A DNA stretch of 64,000 bases from Lachnospiraceae bacterium (GCA_016281335.1 JAEEIK010000133.1:62001-126000), one strand, 5' to 3'; positions 36,525-46,269 are shown, counted from the first letter of the stretch. Numbers and translations: made by a program. Notes: generated by a model from the letters alone, not told the origin.

Positions 36525-36797
36525 ATGAAAAAAACGATCATTACAGTAGTCGGAAAAGATACGGTGGGTATCATAGCCAAGGTATGTACTTACCTGGCAA
36601 ACAACAGGATCAATATCCTTGATATCTCACAGACTATCGTTGACGGTTTCTTTAACATGATGATGATAGTCGATCTTTCGGCATCGGACAAGGAATTTGA
36701 TAACGTATCGGATGAACTTGAACAGATAGGCCAGGAGATCGGCGTTATAGTCAAGTGCCAGAGAGAAGAGATATTCGACTCAATGCACAGGATATAG
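36525..36797 (+). CDS. ACT domain protein (UPF0237)
   Basis: A single 90-residue ACT domain of the GcvR-like UPF0237 group, starting TVVGKDTVGIIAKVC and containing NILDISQTI and FNMMMIVDL. ACT domains bind amino acids or similar small ligands; the ligand here is not known. It lies 10 bases ahead of the UPF0210 gene, its regular partner in Firmicutes, so the two very likely act together. GAGGAGA lies before the ATG. Confidence 0.93.
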   Translation: MKKTIITVVGKDTVGIIAKVCTYLANNRINILDISQTIVDGFFNMMMIVDLSASDKEFDNVSDELEQIGQEIGVIVKCQREEIFDSMHRI

Positions 36798-36807
36798 GAG
36801 ATAAGGG

Positions 36808-38172
36808 ATGATCAATATTTCCGAGGTCATTGAGACCAATCAGATGATAGAAAAAGAAAACCTGGATGTCAGGACTATAACCCTGGGCATCAGTCTTTTG
36901 GATTGCATAGATGCAGATGTTGATAAAGTCTGCGAGAACATTCACCGGAAGATAGTGGCCAAGGCAGGAGATCTGGTACATACAGGCAGAGAGATAGAAA
37001 AGAAATACGCTATACCCATCGTGAACAAGCGTATCTCTGTGACACCGATAGCTCTTATCGGCGCTGCAGCCTGCAGGGAAACGGCTGATTTCGTTAAGAT
37101 CGCAAAAACGCTGGATGAGACGGCTAAAGAAGTCGGAGTCAATTTTATCGGAGGTTTTTCCGCGCTGGTATCCAAGGGAATGACGGCGGCCGATGAACTG
37201 CTGATACGCTCCATACCTGAAGCTCTGGCTGTTACCGACAGGGTGTGTTCCTCGGTGAACTGCGGTTCCACCAAGACCGGACTCAATATGGATGCGGTCA
37301 GGCTTATGGGGGAGATCGTACGCGAAACTGCCGAAAGGACAGCCGATCGTGATTCACTGGGCTGCGCAAAGCTGGTGGTATTTTGTAATGCACCGGATGA
37401 TAATCCTTTTATGGCAGGCGCCTTTCACGGAGTTACTGAGGCAGATGCCGTGATCAATGTGGGAGTAAGCGGCCCCGGAGTAGTGAAGACCGCACTTGAA
37501 AAAGTAAGGGGCGAGAGCTTTGAAGTATTATGTGAGACAATAAAGCGTACTGCTTTTAAGGTGACGAGAGTGGGACAGCTGGTGGCAAGGGAAGCTTCCG
37601 AACAGCTGGGTGTTCCTTTCGGGATCATAGACTTAAGTCTGGCACCCACACCTGCAGTAGGAGATTCTGTTGCCGATATATTAAAAGAGATAGGTCTTGA
37701 GCAGCCGGGCGCACCGGGGACGACAGCGGCCCTTGCTCTTTTGAACGATCAGGTCAAAAAGGGCGGAGTCATGGCATCCTCATATGTGGGCGGACTATCG
37801 GGCGCATTCATACCTGTATCGGAGGATCAGGGTATGATAGAAGCAGTGGAAGCGGGAGCGCTCTCCTTGGAAAAACTTGAGGCCATGACCTGTGTATGTT
37901 CAGTTGGCCTGGATATGATAGCCGTACCGGGTGATACAAAGGCAAGTACGATCTCCGGAATAATAGCGGATGAAATGGCTATAGGAATGGTCAATCAGAA
38001 GACTACGGCAGTAAGGCTTATTCCCGCTATCGGCAAGAAGGTCGGAGACAATGTGGAATTCGGCGGACTGCTGGGACATGCGCCTGTAATGGCAGTGAAC
38101 GGCTTTGCCTGCGATGCTTTTGTGAACAGAAAGGGACGCATACCTGCGCCCATACATTCTTTTAAAAACTGA
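36808..38172 (+). CDS. UPF0210 (DUF711, PFL-like) protein
   Basis: Conserved 454-residue cytoplasmic protein of the UPF0210/DUF711 family, distantly related in fold to pyruvate formate-lyase-type barrels; no catalytic activity is established. Recognisable blocks are [65 protein letters not shown] and the C-terminal GHAPVMAVN. It is paired with the ACT protein just upstream. No radical-SAM activating enzyme is adjacent. Confidence 0.92.
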   Translation: MINISEVIETNQMIEKENLDVRTITLGISLLDCIDADVDKVCENIHRKIVAKAGDLVHTGREIEKKYAIPIVNKRISVTPIALIGAAACRETADFVKIAKTLDETAKEVGVNFIGGFSALVSKGMTAADELLIRSIPEALAVTDRVCSSVNCGSTKTGLNMDAVRLMGEIVRETAERTADRDSLGCAKLVVFCNAPDDNPFMAGAFHGVTEADAVINVGVSGPGVVKTALEKVRGESFEVLCETIKRTAFKVTRVGQLVAREASEQLGVPFGIIDLSLAPTPAVGDSVADILKEIGLEQPGAPGTTAALALLNDQVKKGGVMASSYVGGLSGAFIPVSEDQGMIEAVEAGALSLEKLEAMTCVCSVGLDMIAVPGDTKASTISGIIADEMAIGMVNQKTTAVRLIPAIGKKVGDNVEFGGLLGHAPVMAVNGFACDAFVNRKGRIPAPIHSFKN

Positions 38173-38193
38173 AATAAATAAAACGGGGTTACG

Positions 38194-39549
38194 ATGAAAA
38201 AGAATCTGATGCTGATCCCGGCTATACTGATACTCACGCTGGTCTTTTCATATATCACTGCCGATAATGGACAGAAATACATGGAAGAGGAGGCAGGAGG
38301 AGAAGATAAGCCGGTGATCGAAAGAACAATCAGTGTTTCCGGCGATGCCGTTTTCGAAGAAGAGGCTAAAGAGCGTTCTTTGAACGAGACGGTTGAAGCA
38401 GGCGAAGAAGCTGCTGAAGAGGCAGTTGATGTTGTCATGCAGGCAGCTCTGCCTGTCACAACCCTTCCCGGTCTTGATATTTCCGACGAACAGAATGAAA
38501 GAATCTCATATATGAGTATGGATTTTCCGCCTTATGAAGCAGAGGAGGAAGGGCCGCCTAAGATAAACATGGTCGTCGATCTGGATTATGATACCGATGT
38601 CGATGATGTAGTGGCTCTTCGTGTTGCTGCCCAGCTTCACAGATATGAGAGAATTGAGCTGAAAGCGGTAATGGCATCCAGTGCAGGTGAGAAGCCCTGT
38701 CAGGCCATGCACGCGCAGCTTGCTCATGACGGGCTGAACAATGTGCCCATAGGCTATGCAAGAGGCGGAATAGAGACGGGATCTCCCTACTGGAAGGCTC
38801 TGACAGACAGTTATTTCAGTTTATACGGTTATCAGCTTTATGACAGTGTGGAACTGTATAAAAAAGCCATCAGGGAATGCATGGCGAAGGATGAAAAACT
38901 GAGGATAGTCACCACAGGCTATCTGGTAAATATCGAAGCGTTGCTCATGGACCCTCAGGGATATTCTCTGGTAAAGAACGGAGTGGAATCCATATGGATA
39001 ACCGGCGGAGTATACCCTAAAGGATACGATCATAACCTGGCGCATACCGAAGCAGCTATGAGGTCGGCCAATTATGTGTCGCTGGCATCGCCGGTGCCGC
39101 TGGTATACAGTTCACAGCTTTCCATACAGAATGCAAATGAAGATGTGGTAACGGTCGGGCAGATGGTCCTTGCTGCTGATACTTATGAGACCGATCCCGT
39201 TACGCTCTCCTTCAGGGCATATGAGAAGAGGAACAAGACGGATCTGAGCTGCGGAAGATTTGCCTGGGATCCTTTCTGCGTATGGGCAGCTGCTCTTACG
39301 CCGGAGGAAACTATGACACATACAGTGCCGGTAAACATGACTATAGGAACAAACGGCTGGAATGAGTTTTCCTATGACAAGCCTGCAAACAGCAGTCTGC
39401 TTCTTCGTGACCACGAGGATGTGTCCTGGTATGCACTGCAGCTGGAAGCCTGGGACATAGCGGGAATAAGCGGCATGAGTCTGCCTGCTTACGCATATAT
39501 TATGGGAAATGACATTTATGACAGTTCACATCCTGATGAGGAACCTTGA
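38194..39549 (+). CDS. Secreted or membrane-anchored nucleoside hydrolase-like protein
   Basis: The first 23 residues are a signal peptide or anchor, followed by about 100 residues of acidic linker. The rest resembles inosine-uridine nucleoside hydrolases: the calcium-binding DxDxxxDD signature appears as DYDTDVDD in NMVVDLDYDTDVDDVVAL, followed by a WITGGV strand and a FAWDPFC segment at the place of the C-terminal metal Asp. The second signature differs from the usual EFN (here KGYDHNLAH). It may cleave nucleosides or a related N-glycoside outside the cell; activity is inferred. GGGGTT is the weak ribosome site. The last 24 bases overlap the convergent tmcAL gene. Confidence 0.78.
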   Translation: MKKNLMLIPAILILTLVFSYITADNGQKYMEEEAGGEDKPVIERTISVSGDAVFEEEAKERSLNETVEAGEEAAEEAVDVVMQAALPVTTLPGLDISDEQNERISYMSMDFPPYEAEEEGPPKINMVVDLDYDTDVDDVVALRVAAQLHRYERIELKAVMASSAGEKPCQAMHAQLAHDGLNNVPIGYARGGIETGSPYWKALTDSYFSLYGYQLYDSVELYKKAIRECMAKDEKLRIVTTGYLVNIEALLMDPQGYSLVKNGVESIWITGGVYPKGYDHNLAHTEAAMRSANYVSLASPVPLVYSSQLSIQNANEDVVTVGQMVLAADTYETDPVTLSFRAYEKRNKTDLSCGRFAWDPFCVWAAALTPEETMTHTVPVNMTIGTNGWNEFSYDKPANSSLLLRDHEDVSWYALQLEAWDIAGISGMSLPAYAYIMGNDIYDSSHPDEEP

Positions 39550-40653
39550 GTATTCCGAAGTAAAGGGAAGAGTGCGGGCCGAAGTCATATGGTAGATGTC
39601 GGCGGCCCTGATCTCGTGCATAAGAAGGTCGTAGCCCGACGCGTCAAGCAGCTTTTTTGCTTCTCCCAAACGACTGATCACGGGAACAGAAGCATTGCTG
39701 CCGAAAGAATGAAGAAGCTCTGCGGCTTCTTTTTTTATTCCGAGTATCCTGAGGTAAGGACAGAAAGAAAAGTCATTTGAAAAGATATCAAGGCATTCTT
39801 CGCGGATATCAAGCAGTATATGCAATAACGCACGTGAAATATAAGTGTAAGTCAGATCTTTGGATTTTAAACTATCGATAAAGCCTGAAAAATCCGTATA
39901 TGAATTAAGCTTCTTTATTATCTTATCTGCAAGATCGGGATAGATGCCTGCATATGCGCAAAGTTCATTACGATCCTTAAGGGCAAGGGCATAGCGCAGT
40001 TTTTCCGAATAGACGGATATATCCATAAGGCGTGAGGAGGAAATATAAGAGCATAAAAGTTCTTTTGAAAAAGCCGGCATGAAGTTGAAGGCTTCTTCGG
40101 ATGATGATTTAAGGAAGCCTCTTATGCAGGCGGCAGATGCGCTGTCCTTATCAGGCTTGAGATCATTATAAGCAGCGCCTTCTCTTTTAAGCGTAACTGC
40201 GGAAATATCCGAATTAAAAAAGCTGAGTGCCCGTAAGTATTCCGTTGCGAGAGAGTCATTCGGGGAAGGGCGGCCTGAATAGTCTTTTATGAATGAAGTA
40301 TCTTCATTGGCTCTGTTCTGCAATTCTCTGATATCTCCGGTTTCGGAACCGAAGAGCAATACATCCGTAACTCCCGTATTCAGCAGAGCGGCAACGGCCC
40401 CCTTTGCAAATACAGCTGCATTTGAAAGTGAAGAAAACACCGGGAGCTCCAGTACCAGATCAGCACCGGCCATAAGTGCTGCCCCGGTTCTTAAATATTT
40501 ATCGCAGACAGCAGGTTCGCCGCGCTGTACATGCTCTCCGCTCATGACAACTATGATATAGTCGGCGCCGATAGTATCTTTAGCATATTCAAAAAGCTTT
40601 GCATGTCCGTTATGAAAGGGATTGAATTCAGCAATGATACCGCAGGTCTTCAC
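39526..40653 (-). CDS. tmcAL: tRNA(Met) cytidine acetate ligase
   Basis: Makes acetyladenylate from acetate and ATP and transfers the acetyl group to the wobble cytidine of elongator tRNA-Met. The N-terminal nucleotidyltransferase signature CGIIAEFNPFHNGH (HxGH type) is followed by VVMSGEHVQRGEPAV and LVLELPVFSSLSNA. I place the start at a GTG at 40653 because AAAGGA lies ten bases before it and the signature begins five residues later; upstream in-frame codons extend beyond the family norm. Length 375. It runs against the surrounding operons, and its 3' end overlaps the nucleoside hydrolase-like gene. Confidence 0.9.
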   Translation of the reverse strand: MKTCGIIAEFNPFHNGHAKLFEYAKDTIGADYIIVVMSGEHVQRGEPAVCDKYLRTGAALMAGADLVLELPVFSSLSNAAVFAKGAVAALLNTGVTDVLLFGSETGDIRELQNRANEDTSFIKDYSGRPSPNDSLATEYLRALSFFNSDISAVTLKREGAAYNDLKPDKDSASAACIRGFLKSSSEEAFNFMPAFSKELLCSYISSSRLMDISVYSEKLRYALALKDRNELCAYAGIYPDLADKIIKKLNSYTDFSGFIDSLKSKDLTYTYISRALLHILLDIREECLDIFSNDFSFCPYLRILGIKKEAAELLHSFGSNASVPVISRLGEAKKLLDASGYDLLMHEIRAADIYHMTSARTLPFTSEYSRFLIRM

Positions 40654-40701
40654 TTTGGGGCATCCTTTCCGTAAAAATATGATGAAATGTACCGTGGAAA
40701 A

Positions 40702-40717
40702 TGGTATCATAATACCA
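40702..40717. promoter_or_regulatory. 16-base palindrome in the divergent tmcAL-moxR gap
   Basis: TGGTAT-CATA-ATACCA, perfect six-base arms, covering a CATAAT that could serve as the moxR -10 (40708-40713) and lying upstream of tmcAL on the other strand. No clear -35 is visible for either gene. The position would suit an operator acting on both. Confidence 0.35.
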
Positions 40718-40742
40718 GTCAGTATTCAAGTAAGGGGGAAGT

Positions 40743-41669
40743 ATGGAAAAGATAAAAGAATTCAGAAAACAGATGAACAGTCTGTTTCTCGGAAAAGAAG
40801 AGATAGTGGATAATGTGCTGTGCTCGTTTCTTGCAGGAGGACATGTACTTCTGGAAGATGTGCCGGGAGTAGGAAAGACTACACTGGCAAGCTGTTTTGC
40901 ATATACGCTGGGGCTGGATTTCGGCCGGGTGCAGTTTACTCCGGATACGATGCCCGGAGATGTGACGGGACTCACCATATATAACATGAAGAGCGGAGAG
41001 TTCGATTACAGGGAAGGCGCTATAATGAAAAACATAGTACTGGCGGATGAACTTAACCGTACACCGCCAAAAACCCAGTCTGCTCTGCTTGAAGCAATGG
41101 CAGAGGGACAGGTGACGGTAGACGGCATCAGACACAAACTGCCGGATCCTTTTATGGTGATAGCCACACAGAATCCTGTCAGTTTTGCCGGTACTTATCC
41201 GCTGCCGGAGGCTCAGCTTGACCGTTTCATGATGAGGCTGTCCATAGGTTATCCCTCCGAGGAAGCCGAACTGGATATGCTTAAGTCAAAGATAAAGGAA
41301 AACACTGCCGATAAGGCGAAAGCCGTTATCGATAAAAAGGATATCGGCGAGCTTAAGAAAAAAGCGGAGGAAGTGCATATAAGCGACGGAATGCTAACAT
41401 ATATGCAGAACATAGTGCGTTCATCAAGGAAAAGCGGTGATTTTGTTTTGGGATTAAGCCCCAGGGCGCTTATACATCTGATGCAGGCTTCGCGGGCAAA
41501 AGCGTTTCTTTCCGAAAGGGATTTTGTCAAGCCTGATGATGTAAAGCAGATAGCATTGCCGGTCCTGGCTCACAGGCTTGTTCTTACAACTGAGGCAAGG
41601 CTTAAAAAGAGAGAAGCTTCCCAGCTGTTAAATGAGCTGATACTTAAGATAAAGATACCGGTGGAGTGA
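40743..41669 (+). CDS. MoxR family AAA+ ATPase
   Basis: AAA+ ATPase of the MoxR group, chaperone-like proteins usually encoded with DUF58 and transglutaminase or VWA proteins. The 308-residue protein has Walker A in EDVPGVGKTTLASCFA, the sequence DVTGLTIY, Walker B VLADELNRTPPKTQSALLEAM, sensor ATQNPVSFAGTYPLPEAQLDRFMM and a C-terminal helical lid. AGGGGGA precedes the ATG. It is the first gene of a three-gene operon whose starts overlap or sit within a few bases of the previous stop. Confidence 0.95.
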   Translation: MEKIKEFRKQMNSLFLGKEEIVDNVLCSFLAGGHVLLEDVPGVGKTTLASCFAYTLGLDFGRVQFTPDTMPGDVTGLTIYNMKSGEFDYREGAIMKNIVLADELNRTPPKTQSALLEAMAEGQVTVDGIRHKLPDPFMVIATQNPVSFAGTYPLPEAQLDRFMMRLSIGYPSEEAELDMLKSKIKENTADKAKAVIDKKDIGELKKKAEEVHISDGMLTYMQNIVRSSRKSGDFVLGLSPRALIHLMQASRAKAFLSERDFVKPDDVKQIALPVLAHRLVLTTEARLKKREASQLLNELILKIKIPVE

Positions 41670-41671
41670 TA

Positions 41672-42826
41672 ATGAAAAAAAAGCGTTTGATACTTTTGGC
41701 TTTGTTTATTCTGGCTCTGATCGGGATAAGTTTTTACGGCGGCGCCGTTACCTATGTTTTTCTGTGGTCTGTGATCGCGCTGCCGATAGTCTTATACTTT
41801 TACATATTCATGGTGATAATATCCTTAAGGATTTACCAGAAGCCTGACGGACGCAATATGGTATGCGGAAGGCCTTCGGGCTTTTATATTACTTTGCAGA
41901 ACGAGAGCTTTTTTTCCTTTTCGTCATTAAGGATCAGTTTTTATTCATCCTTTTCGACAATCTCTGACATACCCGAGGATGTGATCTACGAGCTCCCTCC
42001 CCATTCAAGGATACAGAAAAAGACCGGACTGCTCTGCAAATATCGAGGGCAATATGACGTGGGTGTAAAGCAGATCTGCGTCACTGATTTTCTCGGAGTT
42101 TTTTCACTTACATTTAATATAAAGGAACCCCTCAATGTCATAGTTGCACCCGCAAGACTCAGGCTGTTTGACAGTTTTACCGAAGGTGAAATGCAGGATG
42201 CCGACAGCGAGAACCGGGCATATCGCAGCATGCCGGATATCCCGGTGCGTGAATACCTGCCCGGTGATGATATACGTTTTGCTAACTGGAAAGCCAGCGC
42301 CGTTACCGGCAAGGTGATGGTAAGGGAACTGACAGGTGAGGAAAGAAGCGGGATAGCGATAGTGCTGGATCCCCGCAGATACGGTGAGGATCCTTTTGAA
42401 TATCTTCCGCCCGAAAATAAAGTGACGGAATGTGTTCTCGGCCTCGCACTCTATTATCTTGAACATAATATACCTGTTGATGTATATCTTCAGGAAAGGG
42501 AAAAATCAGTCTGCAAACTGACGGCGCCTAAAGACTATGAGCTATTATACGAAAAGCTGACCGGCTTTTGTTTCAGTGAGGAAAGGGATATGACCGGGCT
42601 GCTTACTGATTCGCCGGAGTTGTCCGGATACCGCATGCTCATTTATGTATTGCAAAAATGGGATGCCGGGACTGTTGCAGTGACAGAAAGCCTGAACACG
42701 ACGGGAGTTCCGTCAAGGATATATCTGATAGATGATAAGGATTTTGATAAGGAGAGTACAGCGGCAGGGGATACCTTGCTGATACCTGTCGGATGCGAAA
42801 CAGTGATCGGGGAGGGACTTAATTGA
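41672..42826 (+). CDS. DUF58 protein
   Basis: Membrane-anchored DUF58 protein, partner of MoxR. Two hydrophobic helices lie at about residues 5-25 and 28-52, and the rest faces the cytoplasm. The family core is IPVREYLPGDDIRFANWKAS followed by GKVMVRELTGEE near residue 205, which begins a VWA-like fold. The ATG at 41672 is chosen; a GTG six bases earlier overlaps the moxR stop. The role (envelope assembly or stress) is inferred from other MoxR-DUF58-transglutaminase sets. Confidence 0.9.
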   Translation: MKKKRLILLALFILALIGISFYGGAVTYVFLWSVIALPIVLYFYIFMVIISLRIYQKPDGRNMVCGRPSGFYITLQNESFFSFSSLRISFYSSFSTISDIPEDVIYELPPHSRIQKKTGLLCKYRGQYDVGVKQICVTDFLGVFSLTFNIKEPLNVIVAPARLRLFDSFTEGEMQDADSENRAYRSMPDIPVREYLPGDDIRFANWKASAVTGKVMVRELTGEERSGIAIVLDPRRYGEDPFEYLPPENKVTECVLGLALYYLEHNIPVDVYLQEREKSVCKLTAPKDYELLYEKLTGFCFSEERDMTGLLTDSPELSGYRMLIYVLQKWDAGTVAVTESLNTTGVPSRIYLIDDKDFDKESTAAGDTLLIPVGCETVIGEGLN

Positions 42827-45012
42827 TAAACGCAGCATATGACCTGCTTTTCATATTGCCTTTAGTGCTTGCGGGCTATTCCGGCGCGTATTCTTTTATA
42901 GTTCCACAAGATGAAACTGTCGGGCTTATCAGATATCTGCTGCCCGTACTTATAACTGCTGTCTGCCTTTCATATAAACATATGAAAAACAAAGGACGCA
43001 TAATCATAAGCGCAGTGCTGCTTACGGGAATGCTCGGCTTTTTCCTGAATCTTCCGGCCGGGGAACGTCTTAAAGGGCTCGGAACTTACGAAGCAGTATT
43101 TGAACTGGCGCTTATATGCTTCGGACTTTATCTTGCAGGGGAGCTGTTCAACAGGAGTCTTAAGCTGAGATGCGTTGTCTCCGGTCTGATGTTTCTGGCT
43201 CTTCCGATAAGTATGGTATGCGGATACACTGCAGGCAAGATGTGCAGTAGTATGGTACTGCTGTATCTTTTGCTGAATCTGACCGATCTGTATCAATATG
43301 TTTCAAATAAAGAAGGAGACACCGGGAGAGAGAAGCATCTGTGTTTTGTGGCGCCTTTTATACTTGGGGCTTTTCTTGTTATCGCGATCATTCCTGTTTC
43401 CGAAAAACCATATGACTGGGCAATTGTCAGAAGGATCGGCGGTTTGGTAAAGGAAGCCGTGATCGATCTTGCCGACAGACTCTTTGTATCGGATGAGGGA
43501 GGCGAAGCTTTTATAGGTTTTTCCGGCAGGGGTACGCTTAACGGAAAGATAAAAAAGAATGATTCGGTATCGCTTATACTGAACACCATGAACGGCAATG
43601 ACCAAAATCTCTATATAGCAGGCAGATATTTTAATGAATTTAACGGAAGAAGCTGGGAGAACGGCTTTGATACGGATAAAGATGAGAGCCGCATGGATGC
43701 GGTGGAAACGGTATGCGCCGCAATGGAGGATACAAAAGACGGCAGGATGACCGATGTGATAATGAAGATATCACTTGATATCTATTGCAGGGATAAACGA
43801 CTGAAGAATCTCTTTATCCCGTCAAAAGCCTATGTGATAAGAGAAGATGAGGAAAAGCCCGGAAGAGCTTTCAAGACGGCGTACTATAAATTAAACCGCA
43901 GAAACGATATCTTTGCTGCGCTGATTGACAGGGAAAATGATATCGACAGCACTTCCTGGGATGAAGCATGTAAAGAACTCGGGATAAAAGACGGGAACAT
44001 ATCATATGAAGCCTATTTGTCATATAGAAACAATATGAACGAAAGATATGGGGAATCAACTGCTATATCCGAAAAAATGAAAGTATATATGGATGAGCTT
44101 TTTGAGGGAGCAGACAGTGATTATGAAAAATGCTGCCGTATCGAAGAGAGTTTGCGTGAAGGCAGATATTCCAATGAGCCCGGAGAGCTGCCGGAGAATA
44201 TCAATGATGCGGCTTCATATCTTGACTGGTTCATGTTTGAAAAGAAAGAAGGTTATTGCAGCCACTATGCCACGGCCTTTGTATTGCTGGCAAGGAGCAG
44301 CGGGATGAAGGCAAGGTATGTTCAGGGTTTTATGACAAAGCTTAACAGTATCGGAGACAGTGAAGTACATGCCGATGCAGCTCATGCCTGGGCCGAAGTA
44401 TATTTTGAAGGTGTAGGCTGGATCGGCTTTGAACCTACACCCGGATACGGGAGCAGAAAAGGCTGGAAAACCTATGCGGAAATTGAGGCAGAGAAGAGTG
44501 AGGTTGAAAGAAAGTATGCTGATCCTCATCAGGGAGAGGGTGAGGAAAGCGAAGAGCCGGGGATCGAAGGTGCAGAGGAAAATAAAAAAATTGAAATACC
44601 CTGGGAGAAGATACTGATCCCTGTTTTCTCGGGAGCGGTACTTGCGCTTATACTCTTTATCGCAGATGGTATGTATAAGAGAAAGAAATACAGGGCAATG
44701 AGCGAAAAGGAAAAATGTCTGTTCCTGTGCAGACAATACCTGCACTATTTCAGACGCATAGGCTGCACACGTGATGAATACGAGACTCTGGGTGAATTCC
44801 GGACAAGGGCTTCAGAAATATCAGAGGATAAATATCTGGCTTTTCTGGATATATATGAGCGCCTGCTGTATGCTGATGAAAATGCCGATGAAGGCAGAAG
44901 GAAAGAACTCGAAGCTATGAAAAAACCGCTTTGTTCATATATAAAAGAAAGAAAAAAAGAACTGAAAAGAGAAAATACAGTGGAAGATAATGAGCAAATA
45001 CTTGACTTTTGA
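42823..45012 (+). CDS. Transglutaminase-like membrane protein (TgpA type)
   Basis: Membrane protein with about six N-terminal helices (residues 5-200), an extracytoplasmic papain-like transglutaminase core and a last membrane helix near 600, ending in a DUF4129-like cytoplasmic tail. The triad is visible as Cys479 in EGYCSHYATAF, His521 in HAWAEVYF and Glu537 in GFEPTPG (Asp in some relatives). It could cross-link or cleave envelope proteins or peptides. The start is a TTG fixed by GGAGGG about seven bases upstream, overlapping the DUF58 stop. The rpsU promoter lies in its last codons. Confidence 0.92.
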   Translation: MINAAYDLLFILPLVLAGYSGAYSFIVPQDETVGLIRYLLPVLITAVCLSYKHMKNKGRIIISAVLLTGMLGFFLNLPAGERLKGLGTYEAVFELALICFGLYLAGELFNRSLKLRCVVSGLMFLALPISMVCGYTAGKMCSSMVLLYLLLNLTDLYQYVSNKEGDTGREKHLCFVAPFILGAFLVIAIIPVSEKPYDWAIVRRIGGLVKEAVIDLADRLFVSDEGGEAFIGFSGRGTLNGKIKKNDSVSLILNTMNGNDQNLYIAGRYFNEFNGRSWENGFDTDKDESRMDAVETVCAAMEDTKDGRMTDVIMKISLDIYCRDKRLKNLFIPSKAYVIREDEEKPGRAFKTAYYKLNRRNDIFAALIDRENDIDSTSWDEACKELGIKDGNISYEAYLSYRNNMNERYGESTAISEKMKVYMDELFEGADSDYEKCCRIEESLREGRYSNEPGELPENINDAASYLDWFMFEKKEGYCSHYATAFVLLARSSGMKARYVQGFMTKLNSIGDSEVHADAAHAWAEVYFEGVGWIGFEPTPGYGSRKGWKTYAEIEAEKSEVERKYADPHQGEGEESEEPGIEGAEENKKIEIPWEKILIPVFSGAVLALILFIADGMYKRKKYRAMSEKEKCLFLCRQYLHYFRRIGCTRDEYETLGEFRTRASEISEDKYLAFLDIYERLLYADENADEGRRKELEAMKKPLCSYIKERKKELKRENTVEDNEQILDF

Positions 45013-45031
45013 AAGAGAGTAGAGGTATAAT
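45002..45031 (+). promoter_or_regulatory. Promoter for rpsU
   Basis: TTGACT (45002-45007), 18-base spacer and perfect TATAAT (45026-45031). The -35 overlaps the last codons and stop of the transglutaminase gene. The leader of about 50 bases precedes a strong ribosome site. Confidence 0.8.
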
Positions 45032-45088
45032 AGCACTCGTGCGAAATCTAAAGCATAGTTTACGGCTGAGGAGGGAGGTTGAGTTTAG

Positions 45089-45265
45089 GTGTCAAGGATA
45101 GAAGTAAAGCCGAATGAAGATTTGGAAAGCGCATTACGCCGTTTCAAGAGAAGCTGCGCAAAGGCAGGTATCCAGCAGGAGATCCGTAAGCGTGAGCATT
45201 ATGAGAAGCCCAGCGTAAGACGCAAGAAGAAATCCGAAGCCGCAAGAAAACGCAAATACAATTGA
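45089..45265 (+). CDS. rpsU: 30S ribosomal protein S21
   Basis: Small basic protein of the 30S subunit that helps the anti-Shine-Dalgarno region pair with messages. The 58-residue product begins [19 protein letters not shown] and ends in a Lys/Arg-rich tail ending RKRKYN, the family pattern. The start is a GTG, preceded by GGGAGG with a ten-base spacing. It has its own promoter and a terminator 20 bases after the stop, so it is a single-gene unit between two unrelated operons. GatB/YqeY, a frequent neighbour, is absent. Confidence 0.95.
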   Translation: MSRIEVKPNEDLESALRRFKRSCAKAGIQQEIRKREHYEKPSVRRKKKSEAARKRKYN

Positions 45266-45283
45266 TCATAAGATCATGATATA

Positions 45284-45310
45284 AAAACCGCCTTTTCAGG
45301 CGGTTTTTTT
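45284..45310 (+). terminator. Rho-independent terminator after rpsU
   Basis: AAAACCGCC stem paired with GGCGGTTTT, six-base loop TTTTCA, ending in eight T. Confidence 0.92.
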
Positions 45311-45316
45311 TGCCTC

Positions 45317-45345
45317 TTCACAAACGGGATATCTTGTGATAAAAT
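45317..45345 (+). promoter_or_regulatory. Promoter for the metallophosphoesterase-scpA-scpB operon
   Basis: TTCACA (45317-45322), 17-base spacer and TAAAAT (45340-45345) with the TGTG extension, in the same 11-mer seen at 25441 and 33559. Confidence 0.65.
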
Positions 45346-45384
45346 GTCAAGGCACTACAAAATGTGGTAGCCGGGGAGGGCGTT

Positions 45385-46269
45385 TTGGAAGCCATAGTAT
45401 TTCTGATAACAAGCCTTATCACTTTCCTTGCGGGAGTGCTTGCGCATGATCTTAATAATATAAAGACAAGGAAGTATCTGCTTCATTCGGATAAGATCAA
45501 AAAGGATCTTTCTTTTGTGATCCTCTCGGATCTGCACGGCAGGAGCTTCGGAGAGGATAACGAACAGCTTATAGATAAGATAGAGGCATTAAAGCCCGAT
45601 ATGGTGATCATGTCGGGAGATATCATGACGGCCAAGGATCCCTTCTTTTCAATAGAAAGGGGAGTGGACAGGACAGAGAGCCTGATAAAGAGGCTCGCAG
45701 AGAAATATCCGGTATATTTCGGACCGGGCAATCACGAGGAAAGGATTAAGTGGGAACAGTGGAAGTATTCCTTTTCTTATGAAGATATGATGCGGCGTTT
45801 TAAGGAAGCGGGAGCCGTGATCTTAAGTAATCAAAGCGTTGATATAGATGAATATAATCTGCGCATAAGCTGTCTGAACATGCCGGAGAAGTATTATAAA
45901 AAAGGAAATAAAGGACTTCATGAGTCGGATATGGATAGGTTGATGGGAAAGGCCCGGGCGGAAAGATATCAGATACTGATAGCTCATAATCCGGAGTATG
46001 TACCGACCTATGCTGCCTGGGGAGCGGATCTTTCGATTTCAGGTCATTACCACGGCGGCCTGGTAAGATTGCCCTTATTCGGAGGACTTATCAGTCCCAA
46101 GCTGGAAATCTTTCCTAAATACAGTGGGGGAGTCTATCACAAGGGCGGAAAGAGGCAGATAGTAAGCTGCGGATTGGGAACGCATACATATCCTTTAAGG
46201 TTTTTCAATCCTGCGGAGCTGACATATGTAAAAATGGAAAAGGAGCAGAGTAATGGCATTACAGGTTAA
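45385..46269 (+). CDS. Membrane-associated metallophosphoesterase
   Basis: Calcineurin-like phosphoesterase of the YkuE/YaeI kind, anchored by an N-terminal hydrophobic helix (VFLITSLITFLAGVLAHDL). Metal motifs in order are SDLHGR, MSGDIM, GPGNHEE and the C-terminal SGHYHGG. I favour a TTG start at 45385 because GGGGAGGG ends five bases before it; a GTG at 45364 would place that site inside the gene. The substrate is unknown (lipid A-like precursors or nucleotides in relatives). It overlaps scpA by 17 bases. Confidence 0.88.
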   Translation: MEAIVFLITSLITFLAGVLAHDLNNIKTRKYLLHSDKIKKDLSFVILSDLHGRSFGEDNEQLIDKIEALKPDMVIMSGDIMTAKDPFFSIERGVDRTESLIKRLAEKYPVYFGPGNHEERIKWEQWKYSFSYEDMMRRFKEAGAVILSNQSVDIDEYNLRISCLNMPEKYYKKGNKGLHESDMDRLMGKARAERYQILIAHNPEYVPTYAAWGADLSISGHYHGGLVRLPLFGGLISPKLEIFPKYSGGVYHKGGKRQIVSCGLGTHTYPLRFFNPAELTYVKMEKEQSNGITG

